NCBI GenBank assembly: GCA_015680685.1
Contig: MNCI01014452.1
Coordinates: 40,980-104,979 of the forward strand
DNA length: 64,000 nucleotides
Direction of reading: 5' to 3'
DNA from: Gnetum montanum
Taxonomy: Eukaryota; Streptophyta; Gnetopsida; Gnetales; Gnetaceae
Shown piece after piece: positions 23,064 through 34,357 of the stretch; position 1 is the stretch's first letter, and each line of letters opens with the position of its first letter. A program made the translations under genes and the position numbers. A model generated the notes under the pieces. That model was not told the DNA's origin. It worked only from the letters and a program-made list of their open reading frames with translations, and searched no databases.

Positions 23064-23780
23064 TGATGGGATGCGATATCACATGGGCCACGATATCGCA
23101 TACACGATATCATAGCCCATCGCCCTGTCTATAAATAAGAGGCAGCTTTCCCTTGTTTCCTCATCTAGATCTAGACCCTTAGCTAAACTCTGGCAGTTTT
23201 ACTATTCCAGAGATAGAATAATTTCCATGTGCCCGTAGTAGGAGTCTCAAATTGAACGGATCTTTATTTGAGCAAATTGTACCTGAGCACACATTTATGT
23301 ACAGAAATAAAGATGAAATTTCTGATAAACCTTGCAGTACATGGACTAAGCTAATTAGGATTTAATTAATGTTAAATGCTTAAATGATTTCTTAGATAAT
23401 CAATCTCTCTCAACCCTAAACTCCTTGTTAAGTGCATTAAGTACGACTGCTTTGAGCACGTGTGCTATGCTTGGTAACCTAGTAATGAATAGCATTTGGT
23501 AATCCCAGTAGCATTGCACTAGTTCAGGGTGTGTATGGCAAGTGAGAATGGATACTAATGCTAGGATGATTAAAGATTAGTTAGTGAAAGTTAGTTACTT
23601 AGTCTCTTCACCATTTCCTCTGTTAGCATAGGTGATAAAAAGATAAAGGACATAAAAATCACATACCTCAGACTTACTTAACCATACAACTATGAAAATA
23701 CAAGTAAGTTTGGGAAGACAATGATTGATTAACCTTAAGTGTTCATATGGTTGAGTGTAGGGGTACCTTAGCACTCATCA
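23064..23780 (+). repeat. 3' LTR of element A
   Basis: Starts TGATGGGATGCG, ends GCACTCATCA, with TATAAATA at 23130-23137. It is 56 bp shorter than the 5' LTR, mostly because sequence between two 'ttaagtgttc/ttcatatggttgag' neighbourhoods is missing near 23740. Confidence 0.85.
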
Positions 23781-23825
23781 AGGTTACTAAGTTTCACTAA
23801 GTTTAGATAGCGCACATAGAACTAA

Positions 23826-23846
23826 AGTCTCTAGTAACGACACCAA
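23826..23846 (-). promoter_or_regulatory. Primer-binding site of element B
   Basis: On the minus strand TTGGTGTCGTTACTAGAGAC follows the CA of the 5' LTR. It is a decayed form of the same site as in A and D. Its position right of element A shows that A split B between leader and gag. Confidence 0.75.
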
Positions 23847-24706
23847 TGATGAGCGGTGAGGTACCCCTATGCCCAACCATATGAATCACAGGCATTCACG
23901 TGCAATTTGGTTGAATTCCATAGACTTTAATTACCAAGTACGCTAGGGATAAATGGTGAGTTTGTGTTGTCTATTTGTTGTCTTTCCATATCACTTGTGA
24001 AATGCAAGTGTATGGTTAAGTATGACTGAGGCATAAGATTTTTATCATTTTCTATTTTATCAATTTGATTACCTAAAATAATAATGATAGTGAGAGTAAT
24101 TAAATTCTAAGTGAACTATTGTCTAATCTAGTCTAACATAAGTAACAATCCCCACTTCTCGAACACATCCTGAACTTCATGTAAACACTACTAGATTGTC
24201 AAATGCTAACCATTTCTGACCTACCAAGTGTCACACATATGTTCGAAGGGGTTGTGCTTGTGTATTTTAATTAATTGCTTAATTAATAAAAATTAATTTC
24301 TAAATGAATAACATTAAATGTGAACTACATCAAATCATATTGTATAAATGCATAAAGAAAGAAAGTCTCAAGTGCTCATCTTTATTGCCAACACAATGAT
24401 GTGTTCAGGTACATCACTGCTTGAATAAAGATCTGATAACACTTAGAACTCCTACTATGAGCACTTGGAAAATACTCTAACTCTTGATTGAACAAACTAC
24501 AAAATTTTCCCTACTTAACTCCCAAACACTACTGAATCATGTGCCCAAGGGTTATATTTATAGGCCTAGGAGTAGCTTGCAATATCACATGCCTGATATC
24601 ACATCTTGGGTCACGATATCATGTACCTGATATTGTGTACTTGATATCATGGCCACCCCGATATCGAATATCTGATATCGGGGCTCATGTAAAACATGAT
24701 TCATCA
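23847..24706 (-). repeat. 5' LTR of element B
   Basis: Starts TGATGAGCGGTGAGG and ends GATTCATCA. It is similar throughout to 7688-8569. The GATATC array is at 24577-24706, with a TATA-like 'tatatttatagg' at 24553-24564 (minus-strand promoter). Confidence 0.87.
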
Positions 24707-24711
24707 ATAGG
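24707..24711. repeat. Target-site duplication of element B, right copy (ATAGG)
   Basis: Identical to 7683-7687. Confidence 0.9.
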
Positions 24712-25200
24712 AAAATTCACCATGATAAAACAATTATTTTCACCTACTGGGCTATTCATCACACAAATATCTCAAAATTTTTAGCAAAGATTTATTAATC
24801 AATTCTATTTGATCATTAGATTGTGGATGATACACACTAAAAAAATTCAACTTCATCCAGAAAATTTTCCAACGGGACCTTCAAAAAGGACTAGTAAACT
24901 TGGAGAGAAAAAAATTTCATGTAACTTCATAACATGCAAGAAAAACAAATTTCATGTAACTCCACAACATGCAGGAAAACAAAATTTGCAACATGAGATG
25001 CATCAGTCACGTTTTGGCATAAAACAAACTATGCCATCTTGGAGAATCTATTCAACCAAAACAATGATAGCACCATTCCCATTTTTTATCTTTGAAATCT
25101 CTCTTACAAATTCCATTAACACACTTTCCCATGGATCCTTGGGATTTGGTAAAGGCATATAATATCCACCCTCTCCTTTATCTTCTTTGAACTTCTAACA
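24712..25200 (-). pseudogene. Element C integrase core relic
   Basis: Minus strand from about 25160: 'PWESVLMEFVREISK', 'GAIIVLVE', then 'KLNFFSVYHPQSNDQIELINKSL' near 24860-24780. These correspond to the gypsy blocks 'PWxxISMDFVxGLP', 'VVVDRFSKM' and 'SSAYHPQTDGQTExVNRSL'. The Asp of the first block reads Glu. Stops are frequent. The frame is cut at the ATAGG site and resumes at 7687. Confidence 0.8.
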
Positions 25201-25589
25201 TGTTTAACATTCCTTCATAGGTTTGTAAACTTTAGATGTCATTCCAAGACAAAATTAGTATCTACCCATAAGTTTTAATGTCTTATCTCTACCCATGTCA
25301 CCTACCAAGCCACCACAATGCCTTTCAACCAAAATATTTTTTTCAAAATCATAATTGGGAGCACATTCCTTCTCATTTATTAAATAATAGTTCATCTTGA
25401 ATATGATAGTCCCTCCATTATCAATCCTACTAAAAAATGGCTCCTTGAGGCTTCTCCAAATCTACACAGAATCATTATCATGTTCATACAAATTGGTCAA
25501 ATTATTCATTCCTTTCACATGAGGCACACTGAAATTCACCACATGCATCCTAGACAATGCATCAACAATCACATTAATGTTTTCACTTT

Positions 25590-26700
25590 TATGTTGGAGG
25601 AGAAAATTAAACTCCTATAATTGTACCATCCACTTCATGTTTTTAGCACTTAGCTTTAGTTTAGGATTGAGAAATTGAAGTGCTTTGTAATCATTCATTA
25701 AATTCAACATCTTTGGCAATAAGTAATAACTCCAATTCTTGATTTCTTGAATAATAGCATATAACTCCTTCTCATACATTCTATATTTCTACCTTGACTC
25801 ATTCAACTTTTCTAAAAGAAAGCAATAGGCCTACCTTGTCAAAGTATCCCTCTAGTGGAAAGTCCACTTACATTTACGTTCACCTAAAAAATCTTCTAGA
25901 CATTTGGTATTGTAAGCATTGATTCATTGGTTATTTTTAGCTTTAATAAGTCAAAGCTTAATCTAAGATCTTGATTCTTCTTAAGGAAAGAAAGCCTAGG
26001 TTAAGAAATACTACTAAATTATTTGATGAACTTTCTATAAAAACTTATTAAACGAAGAAATTATATTACCTCTCCAACAATTTTATGAGTTGGCTAATCT
26101 TTAATAGCCCTCACCTTGGTAGCTTTCACCCAAATTTGAATTTTAAAAATCACATACTCTAGATATGCGATCTCCCTCCTAAAGAAATGACTCTTCTTAA
26201 TAGTGATCATAAATGTGCCTCCTTCAATTTAAGACATACTCCAAGTACTTCTCCTTATTAGAGTTATATCCCAAACTAGAATAAAAAAAGATAATACAAT
26301 GCTTACCAATAAAATCTTTAAGGAAATTATGCATCAACCTCATGAATGTAGTAGGTGAATTTGTGATCCCAAATGGCATCACCATCCACTTAAAAAATTC
26401 ATTTGATATTTTGAAAGTTATCTTCTATTTATCACCAGATCTAACTAAATTTTGATGGTATTCACTCTTTAAATCAATTTTGTTGAAGATCTCTGCATTG
26501 GTAAGAACATCAAGGATATCATCCATCCTTAAAATAGGAAACCTATACCTCACTATTAATTTTTTCACAACCTTTGAAGTAATGCATATCTGCCATTCAT
26601 CACTATTGTTCTTTAGCACAAGCACTACTAGAACTACATAATGAGAAAATCCAAAGCCATTTATAATCAACTCTTCTACTTTTGTTTGTAATTTATCCCA
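25590..26700 (-). pseudogene. Element C reverse transcriptase and RNase H relic
   Basis: RT: the open stretch 26670-26425 has 'NNSDEWQICITSKVVKKLIVRYRFPILRMDDILD' and 'FNKIDLKSEYHQNLV', matching the gypsy 'WRMCVDYRALNKxTIKNRYPIPRxDDLLD...FSKIDLKSGYHQIRV'. Downstream, 'KEKYLEYVL' and 'KKSHFFRREIAYLEYVI' follow near 26250-26150, then 'KATKVRAIKD-PTHK'. RNase H at about 25860-25590 shows 'RPIAF...KLNESR', 'MYEKELYAIIQEIKNW-YYLLPK' and 'ALQFLNPKLKLSAKNMKW'. The YVDD motif cannot be read cleanly because of frame damage. It is a chromovirus-type pol, distinct from that of B. Confidence 0.87.
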
Positions 26701-26983
26701 CTAATTTGATGTCATCTAATGTGCCCTCTTGTTTGGAATGATAGCATCAGGAATGAATTTAATTTAGGCTGAACATTCCTCATTGGTTGCAATCCATCGA
26801 ATTCCGCTTTGAATACCTTAGAAAATTGCTCCTTCAAGCCTAATACACCTATTAGATGTTCTACCCACATAACATCATGGTTAGAAGTAACAATTGATAT
26901 ATAAAACCAAACCCAACCTGATCATGTTTTTTAAGGTATTCTCTCTTCTCAATAATAATTAAGGAAGCATTAAGTGAGCTTTG

Positions 26984-27480
26984 TTACCTCACTAGTTTAG
27001 CAATCATAGGAATCAACTCATGGATCTCATTAGGTCTTGCTACACTCCATACATTTCTTGCTTCATCAAATTGAGAACCATTATCAAAATTTAAAGGCCT
27101 TTCAAAAATTATATTAGCATAATCAATTAGTAGTACATCACATTTTAAAACATCATGATCACTCCTAATTCTAAATTCCAAGACCCATTGCTCTCTCATC
27201 TCTTGAGAAAAGTCTCTTGGCAACTGATGTATCTTGTAGAGTCTAGGATAAGGGTTTGTTACTAAACCCAATCTTGTAACTATCCTAAATGAAATAACAT
27301 TTTCCTAGGCTCCCTAATTAATCAAAATATGAATCCATTCCTCACTACAAAAACATCTAGTCCCAATCTAAAACATTAATTTTCTTGTAGGATGGTCTCC
27401 TCTAAACACATTTTCTATAAATCACCAAGAATTCAATTAAGAAACCTCTTTAACTTGGGAAGCATTAGGATTATTTCCCT
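26984..27480 (-). pseudogene. Element C protease and linker relic
   Basis: The 95-codon open stretch 27271-26984 has 'NPYPRLYKIHQLPRD', 'EFRIRSDHDVLKCDVLLIDYANIIFERPLNFD' and 'NVWSV'. This is the conserved region between protease and RT in gypsy elements (family form: 'HPxPYKIxWL...VLCDVxPMDxCHILLGRPWxxD'). Upstream, the active site expected as D-S-G reads N-Q-G near 27330. Confidence 0.78.
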
Positions 27481-27537
27481 AAATAACTTGTCTTGATATC
27501 TCCTAAAATTCCATGGTTTGTACATATTTACCTTTTT

Positions 27538-28687
27538 CTACCTTATGAAGTAGATATTTCCATTGCTTGTGTTCCCATTCTTCACATTTAAAGTATTAAA
27601 TCTTGGATGAGTTGTTGTCTTGACTCTTACATCCATTACCTTGGTCATTTTCCTTTTCCTTCTCATCATCCTTCTCTTACTGCTTGTCATGTCTACCATT
27701 CTTGTCTTTAGATTTTGAATTGACTCCCTCTTTTTATTTATATCCCTTATCTTTCCTTTTTGAAGCTTATTTTCCCCTATTCCTAAATCCACTAAGTTTC
27801 TTTTCTATCTTAAGTGATAAATCATAAGCCTCATTAAGAGTTTGTGGCTTATAGCATGATAACTTCTACAAATACTTCATTTTGAGACCTCCAAGAAAGA
27901 TTGAAACTTGTTTATAATCCTTCCATTTTACCTATTGGAATAGTTTCTAAAATTCAATGTAAAATCCCTTAACATCTTTATCTTCTTACCTAAGGAATTT
28001 TAGTTTCACGATTATCTCGTCTCTACCAATACTATACAAATTTTCTTCTCAATTTTTATTTCATAAGATTCCAATATTTAATAGGTTGACCATTTTTCCT
28101 TTCATATCTGGGGACAATTTTTCCCACTAGTGGAAGCTATACCTTTTAATCTAGATTTAGCAATCAATGTGTTCACTTGATTTGGCACCTCTTCCAACTT
28201 AAAATCTCAGTAAGTGCCTTCTACCAACTTGCAAAATCATTGGTTCCATCTACACCATTGAAAGTCTTCAATTACACATATGGAAGTGTAGCAACATTTC
28301 CAAATTATCTAGCAAGTTTTATGTCATCTTCATCACCAAGTTTGCCATGAGAAGTAGTAGATGCTGATGATGAAGCTTTTTTGAAACTCTGACATAAGGA
28401 TTTGAATTTCCTTCCCCTAGAATCCTAGGCTAATGGATTCCTACACTCCCATAGCTTGAATGTTCTTCCTACTCATCTGCTCCCCCTCCACCAAGTTGCA
28501 AAACTTCTTCATCATCATTCAAATATGAATGCCCATCATCACTAGGAGACTAAATAGAGCTAGGGCCTACATTCCTATCTACCTTAGCACTCCTCTTATC
28601 CAATTTTACAACCATCATTTGAAAAGTATATTTCATGCTCTCCATGTCTCTATTTATGGCTTGAACCTATTTCTTCTCCGTAGCCAT
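27538..28687 (-). pseudogene. Element C gag relic
   Basis: Starts at the ATG at 28687-28685 (MATEKK, then a stop where Gln is likely). A Lys/Arg/Asp-rich segment lies at 27792-27600. A decayed zinc knuckle, 'YFKCEEWEHKQWKYL', is near 27600-27545, with two of three Cys changed to Tyr. The capsid part between is too broken to outline. It is adjacent to the primer-binding site at 28740. Confidence 0.65.
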
Positions 28688-28737
28688 CTATAATAGATAC
28701 AAAATTCTACAACCCAATTTCCAAAACGAGTAACTTA

Positions 28738-28756
28738 ATGCTCTGATACTAATCAC
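28738..28756 (-). promoter_or_regulatory. Primer-binding site of element C
   Basis: On the minus strand TTAGTATCAGAGC, one base from TGGTATCAGAGC, the site complementary to the 3' end of initiator tRNA-Met used by many plant LTR elements. Confidence 0.75.
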
Positions 28757-29660
28757 TAGAGTAGGATGTCTCACTCCATTTTGCTTTAACCCTTCAAACA
28801 CACCAAATCTAGAATTTATGAAATATAATTCAATTACTAGAAAACAAGGAAACTAGCCATCTTTTATTAATTTAACAGAAGATTACAAATATAGTGGAAA
28901 CACAATCCCATAAGAACACAATCAATCACACTCAACAATATTTTAGAGTAGAAGGCTCTATAATCACACAATGTTTGACCTCAATGCAAGACACAATTGA
29001 TCTAGATCTCTCCTACACATAGGATTGAGATGAAAACATACATGCAAGAGTCACAATGGCCAAAACACTTGCAGTAGATAATAGATATGGACAACCCTCT
29101 CATGTAATCTCTCTTCCAAATTGTCATGTCACACTCATGCCAAAAAACATAAAACAATATATAATATTTATTTATTACAAAAAAACCCTTGGAAAACCTT
29201 TCCCATAAGCAAGTTAGAGATTCTTAGTTATTTCCATTCTTGTTCTCATCTTTCTTAGCTATTTCCAAAATTGGAACTATTAACTCAAAACTTTCCTTGG
29301 TTGTATGGGACATCTACAAGCTTAGCAAGATGGCTCCCTATTAACTCTAACTCTCAGAAAAGACATCTCTTATCCATGAAATATTTCTCTTGGTAGGATG
29401 ATATGTCTTCTACTATAGTAAGGTTTCTCACTAGAGATGTCACCTATATGGGAGAGATGTCTTCCCAAAGACATCTCTAACTAGGACAAGACAACTCCCT
29501 TCTATATAAGATGTCTCCCATTCAAACGGAATGTTTCATGTGACATATCAGCTATTTTTCCATATGTCTATCTAATTTCCAATATTTTTTTCTATCTTTT
29601 TAAAGTCTTCAATCAACCACCTATAGGGATGAAAAATGGGATCAAAAGAGGTTCCCTGCA
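28757..29660 (-). repeat. 5' LTR of element C
   Basis: Homologous to 6131-7002. The right edge ends GTTCCCTGCA at 29660. The left edge is estimated from the primer-binding site. Confidence 0.75.
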
Positions 29661-30834
29661 CCAAGTAGGAAGTAGCACTAGTTGTGATATGAGTAATGAG
29701 ACTAATAAAAGACCTACAAGTACTATCATGATTGATGAGTACTCATGTCAATGAATTCATGCTATAAAAAAATTATGGATTTGTCGGTAGTCATGAGGAC
29801 TAGATGTGATATGATTATGATATTATGTTTTATCCTTGGATATTATGATCTTATGTGTGATGTTATAATTTGGCATATATGTGTATTGTGATCTTGGTAG
29901 TATGCCTATGTGAGAAAGCATTGTATGGTTTGTGATATTATGATGTGATTATGCATAGATGAAAAATCATATGTTGTCTATGAATGCTTCATGTGATATG
30001 TGCATTGAGATGCTTATGCTTGAGATACTATGTGTGACTCTTGTGATATATGCATAAAGATGCTCATGCTAGGCTTGACAAGTACTACTATGTTATGGGA
30101 ATTTTGCATTATGCATGTGTGATTGTGAGTTGTATAAATTTCCATGTGTGCTCTACTATTTCTTGATGTATATATCAAAGATCCCACCGCTCTTTAGTAC
30201 AACATTAGACTATATCAATAGGGAATGTATAAAGTCTTCCACTTAGTTTTTGTACAAATCCCATTTGTTTACAAGTGATGGAGCTAGGAGGTTAAGAAGT
30301 CTAAGGACCTAAGGTAGGTGCTCATGATCATGATTCTATCCATATTGTTAAAGGTATTTTTTCCTAAGATGGACATGGTTGTTACTGTTTTGGCTTAGAT
30401 TCCCCATGAGCTATGCTAATGTAGATGATATCTTTAGTATACATTTGTACATGTATATGAGTGGATGGATTTGTGTTGGTTGAGTAGATTGATGCTTTAT
30501 GTTGACTAGATTTTTTTGTTATATTTGGACTGCATTTGATGTACCTTAATATACTAGGGTGATGTATATACATATGCTAATAGTAGTTTGACATTGTGTT
30601 TTTCCTATCATTATGGCTTTTCATTATGTGAAGATTTTAGAGGAGTGATTTATGTACTTCTTCTACATTTCCAATCTATTTATGTATGATTCTAGTTGAC
30701 CATATGATAATGGCTAATAAAGAACTGATTTACCCTCTATTTTTTATGAGATAGGTAGGTGAGGTATTATATATAGTGTATGTCTTGAGTTAATTGATGG
30801 AGTGTTTATTTAAGTGGTTATGCCTAAATATGCC
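29661..30834. other. Unassigned AT-rich flank right of element C
   Basis: 29780-30060 is rich in TGTGATATTATGATG-like words on the plus strand, resembling 1620-1900. No gene is visible. A 63-codon minus frame at 30573-30382 carries no recognisable domain. Confidence 0.35.
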
Positions 30835-31425
30835 CATGGTTAGTGATGGAGATTGATATTTGTTTTTGACACAATGCAACATTTCAAATTTAGATTAATT
30901 TATATTTCATGCATTTTAGTTTTACTATAGTTTATTAGTATATCTTTTATAATAATATTTAATTTTACATTTGCATTTGTAATTAGTAGTGCAGAATAAG
31001 TACATTAAGAACTCAAGTGCTAAATATAGTTAACTTTATTACCTAGCAAATAATGCATAGATCCAATGCTATGATAAAATATTAATGGAGGAAATACTCA
31101 TTACATATATGAATTTATTTTACTTTTGCAACTAGTTAATTAGTGTATGTTTAGTATTATTTCCATTTTTAGTATAACTTCTATTTCTAGTAAATCAGGC
31201 TAAGAACACATCAATCATATGTCTCAGTTTTGCTTAACCAAATACCTTAAGCTCACTACAAGCATGAAGTGGGAAGGCAAAGATGTAATCCATCAACCCT
31301 ACTCTTAAACATACAACCTATCCCTTCCATGAATCACAAGTAAATCTACTATGTAGGCCTTTAGATTTAGATAGTTAGGCATAGGGACCAAGCATTACTC
31401 ATTAGTTAGGGGTGTCAAACATAAA
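30835..31425 (+). repeat. Eroded LTR relic related to element G
   Basis: In order it keeps blocks seen in the G LTR: 'gagattgat', 'ttatatttcatgcattttagtt', 'acatcaatcatatgtctca', 'aagtgggaaggcaaagatg', 'aatcacaag', 'taggcataggg' and 'actcattagttagggg'. These correspond to 54790-55375. The divergence is high and the edges are approximate. No partner LTR was found, so it may be a solo LTR or an end of a deleted element. Confidence 0.5.
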
Positions 31426-33189
31426 ATATATGCATATTAAAAATAAAAATCCAAAGTATAAAATTAGAAAAGTACTATAGAGAGGAGAAAATCCAAATCA
31501 ATAAAAAGAAAAGGCCTAATTGTGTTCGGAATGTCTATTTAGATTTTCATCGTTACAACTAATCCTGGAAAACCTTCCCTCTAAGGTAGGAAACTTGACA
31601 TTCCATGAAAAGATGAACATTAGGTGAAAGGGAAGGATACCCATGCCCTATCAATATAATCAACATTATCAAAATATATTATCTCTATATCTTGACCAAT
31701 AGCTACAAATGAATTATTAACAATTAAAATATCCTGAACATATTGTTCATTCTAAAGATTTGTAACCATCACCATTAATTATCACCACCCGATAGTTTGA
31801 ATGCTCACTACTCGCATGATTTTTATTGTGGCTATTAGGGGAAAGAGATAGAGATGTTGATAATCATGGCCCCATGAGAGCATGGGAGTGTTGACATCAA
31901 CACTTAGCCCCAAAACTTTTAATTGCATGCCAGTGCAAGGAAAAACACCATAGAAACTTTAAAATGATGCAATAGGTAGGGAACCACAAACATCACAAAA
32001 TAAGGAAATAGAAACTTAAAAATAAATTAAACATGATTAAAATAGCCATATAATTAGAAGAGAACTAGATGTGGGCCACCCAAACCACACCATATTATTT
32101 AATTTAAATCCAAATATATGATTTATTTATTTTAACTACATATATCTATATATAAGTAAAATATAATTATGATTTCTTTTCGAATCTTCTTACAAACTAA
32201 AAGTTGATAGCATGTGGACTACTTTGACCACAAGATCCATACTAAACCTAATGAGGAGGATAGCCTCATATTAGATTGTGGCTAGTCACAACTTTCAGAT
32301 TTTTTCTTGGAACTTTTTTTCTTGATATTGAGAAAGAAAATGGATGAAAAAGGAATTATTTACCATTTTGTTTTTGAAAATAGGTTCAAAAGGGGAAATG
32401 GAGGTTAAGGTTAGGATAGTTGCCAAACTCCATCACACTTAAGAACTTATTACACTACCAATGAACATGGTCCTCATTCCATTTTCTTTTCTTTTTCTTT
32501 TTGAGGAAACTTTGCCCATGGTGTACTTCATTCTTAAGTTAGAAATTCCAACACGAGTCTTGCCACTTAACTGCACTACCAGTGAACATGGTCTTTTTGG
32601 AACTTTGCCCATGGTGTAGTTCAACCCTCATGCATGTGCATTTAATTGCAATTTGATAGCATCATAGTAGGTCTCCTAGGTGGCTATGGGTTCTCAAGTG
32701 GAGATGAACACACTTCTCCTTGTTGTTCATAGGGTAACCATGGATCATCACACTTGAGGGCTAGGGCTTATGAGAGGAAAAATGGGGATTTCAAAAGTCA
32801 CCTAGTGATTCTGGATAACCATTATTCAACATCACCTATTCTACACTCACATGATCATGATGATTACATGATAAGTTAGCACAAATCTCATGCTTCATAA
32901 TCCAACATAACTAGAGAAACTAAAACCTTAAAAAAAACTGGGAAGAATCAAAGAATTATTGAACTATATAGTATAAGAGATATTTTATGTAATACTAATA
33001 AGAAATATTATATAAAGCATTATGCTCACATTATTTTCAATGGTGCTCTGATGACCCAATGCCTAGTAACTCAAAATACCATAATGATTATTAAAATCAA
33101 TATGCAAAGAAAAAATAAAAATAATGTGTCAAGAAAGAAATGATGGAAATGCAATGAAAATATGAAAATGCAATTATACACAAATGAAA
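31426..33189. other. Unassigned region left of element F coding relics
   Basis: Expected to hold the 3' UTR and possibly the 3' LTR of element F (minus), but I could not find a matching LTR pair. It contains a duplicated ~121-bp unit at 32453-32633. Two bursts of mononucleotide-rich sequence occur, with no coding domain. Confidence 0.35.
32453..32633. repeat. ~121-bp tandem duplication
   Basis: 'cactaccaatgaacatggtc...ggaaactttgcccatggtgtacttca' recurs as 'cactaccagtgaacatggtc...ggaactttgcccatggtgtagttca'. The first positions are 121 bp apart (32453 and 32574). Confidence 0.7.
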
Positions 33190-33540
33190 TGTAGGATGAA
33201 GAGGAAGAAAACATGCAACTAAGAATCTACTAGGTGTCCACCTGGGGCACCTGAATAGAAATGCTTTGGATGGAATGCATTAAAACTTCTAGGTAACTCA
33301 TGTCCTTGCACATCAGCAACCTTATTCACATTGGGCCCAATGACACCTTTAATTCAAATGGGCCTAACCAAATAGGAGAAAACTTACCTTGAAGGATTTC
33401 TTAGTTACATGTTCTACCTTTTTCCAAGACTAGGTCTGCTATTTTAAAGACTTCGCCAACATACTTCCTATCAATACATTGTTTAACAATTTCTTGATAA
33501 TTATGATTACAAAAATTAAGACATAACCTTAACTTTCTTG
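33190..33540 (-). pseudogene. Element F integrase C-terminal relic
   Basis: Minus-strand reading gives 'QEIVKQCIDRKYVGEVFKIADLVLEKG' and then 'GKFSPIWLGPF', followed after a frame change by 'VADVQGHELPRSFNAFHPKHFY'. These match the Tat/Athila tail 'YxxxVxxRxFxVGDLVLxK...GKFxPxWEGPYxV...GxxLxxxxNAxxLKxYY'. No catalytic core is present beside it. Confidence 0.65.
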
Positions 33541-33550
33541 TATCAAGTAT

Positions 33551-34357
33551 TTATTTGATATAAGTTTTAATGATAGGTCTAGGTATTGGTGGGCCATCGA
33601 ATATAGCCTTTCTAGAAGAATATTCCATGGATATGTCATTAAAATTTAGCACATCTTCAAATGTTTTAAGAAGTAGGGTTTTACTTAGATATTTATCTTC
33701 CCCTAAAGGTGGTTGATCACTTAGAAAAAATCCATCATGTTGTTGATAAGGCAAGGTGTCTCCATAGCTTTCTTCGCCTTCTCTATAACTTTGATAGGAT
33801 TGGATGGAACATGTATGAGAGACAAGATTTATTTTTGTAGTTCCACTAACATAGTCATTTATAGCATGTTATCTATACTCAACCTCAATAGACCCAACAT
33901 AAAGATTAGTATTTTGATCTTTCAAAGATTGATTTTGCTAATCCAAGGTTGTAACTACTTGTTTGTAGAAGGGTTCTCAAGGTATAGTCATGTATTCAGA
34001 TTTTCCTTTAATAGGGATTAATAACTTTGAGAAATATGATCTAAAGAAGCCCCCAAACTTGGCTCGAAAAGTCCTAGATAAGAGCAAACCATAGGTAGGA
34101 AACATGTCAACTACTAGGATGTTAGTGTAACATGTAAATGTAGGATATTATTTATTTTTTACCATCACTGCTTTCAATGATCCATTGAGTTGAATCATAC
34201 TTTTTGTTTGTGGTATCATTTGTGCTCCTAAAGCCTTACATACCTCAAGTACCATGACACTAACAATTTCTCTAGAATCCATCAAACAATTGTGAACATT
34301 ATTTCCTAAAATAATTAGAGTTGTTAGAAAAGGAGGTTTCTCATTCTTGCTCATCAT
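33551..34357 (-). pseudogene. Element F protease and linker relic
   Basis: The 69-codon stretch 34357-34148 contains 'NNVHNCLMDSREIVSVMVLEVCKALG', the retroviral-type protease active-site region of plant Tat-like elements, where D-S-G-A-S has become D-S-R-E-I. A 67-codon open stretch, 33754-33551, follows ('FEDVLNFNDISMEYSSRKAIFDGPPIPRPI'). It is unassigned linker sequence that would normally lead toward RT, but RT is missing. Confidence 0.6.

Larger units (their letters stand above)
16684..23780 (+). mobile_element. Element A: non-autonomous gag-protease LTR element, innermost of the nest
   Basis: Plus-strand element with LTRs 16684-17456 and 23064-23780. It is flanked by ATGTT (16679-16683) and AGGTT (23781-23785), a target duplication with one later change. 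It has a primer-binding site, gag and protease. The frame then passes directly into the 3' UTR that in B follows integrase: no RT, RNase H or integrase remains. It sits in the leader of B: 16580 is the gag start of B, and the primer-binding site and 5' LTR of B resume at 23826. It is therefore younger than B. Confidence 0.9.
7688..24706 (-). mobile_element. Element B: Athila/Tat-like Ty3/gypsy element with full pol relic
   Basis: Minus-strand element with LTRs at 7688-8569 and 23847-24706, flanked by a perfect ATAGG duplication. Right to left: 5' LTR, primer-binding site (TTGGTGTCGTTACTAGAGAC), leader interrupted by element A, gag (16580 down), protease, RT, RNase H, integrase, long 3' UTR, polypurine tract, 3' LTR. 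The RT block 'KDHFPLPFIDQ...FLDGYSGYNQI' and the primer-binding site type match Athila/Tat elements. It is the only member of its family here that retains RT, RNase H and integrase, so it resembles the enzyme-supplying form. No frame is intact. Confidence 0.9.
6131..29660 (-). mobile_element. Element C: degenerate Ty3/gypsy chromovirus, outer shell of a three-level nest
   Basis: Minus-strand LTR retrotransposon read from right to left: 5' LTR (about 28757-29660), primer-binding site of the TGGTATCAGAGC type, gag, protease, RT, RNase H, integrase core (25160 down to 24712), then element B, then the integrase tail and chromodomain (7687 down to 7065), polypurine tract and 3' LTR (6131-7002). 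Removing B with one copy of its target duplication brings the two integrase halves together in one reading frame. The order and the C-terminal chromodomain place it in the chromovirus branch. It carries many stops and some frame breaks, and is dead. Confidence 0.85.
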
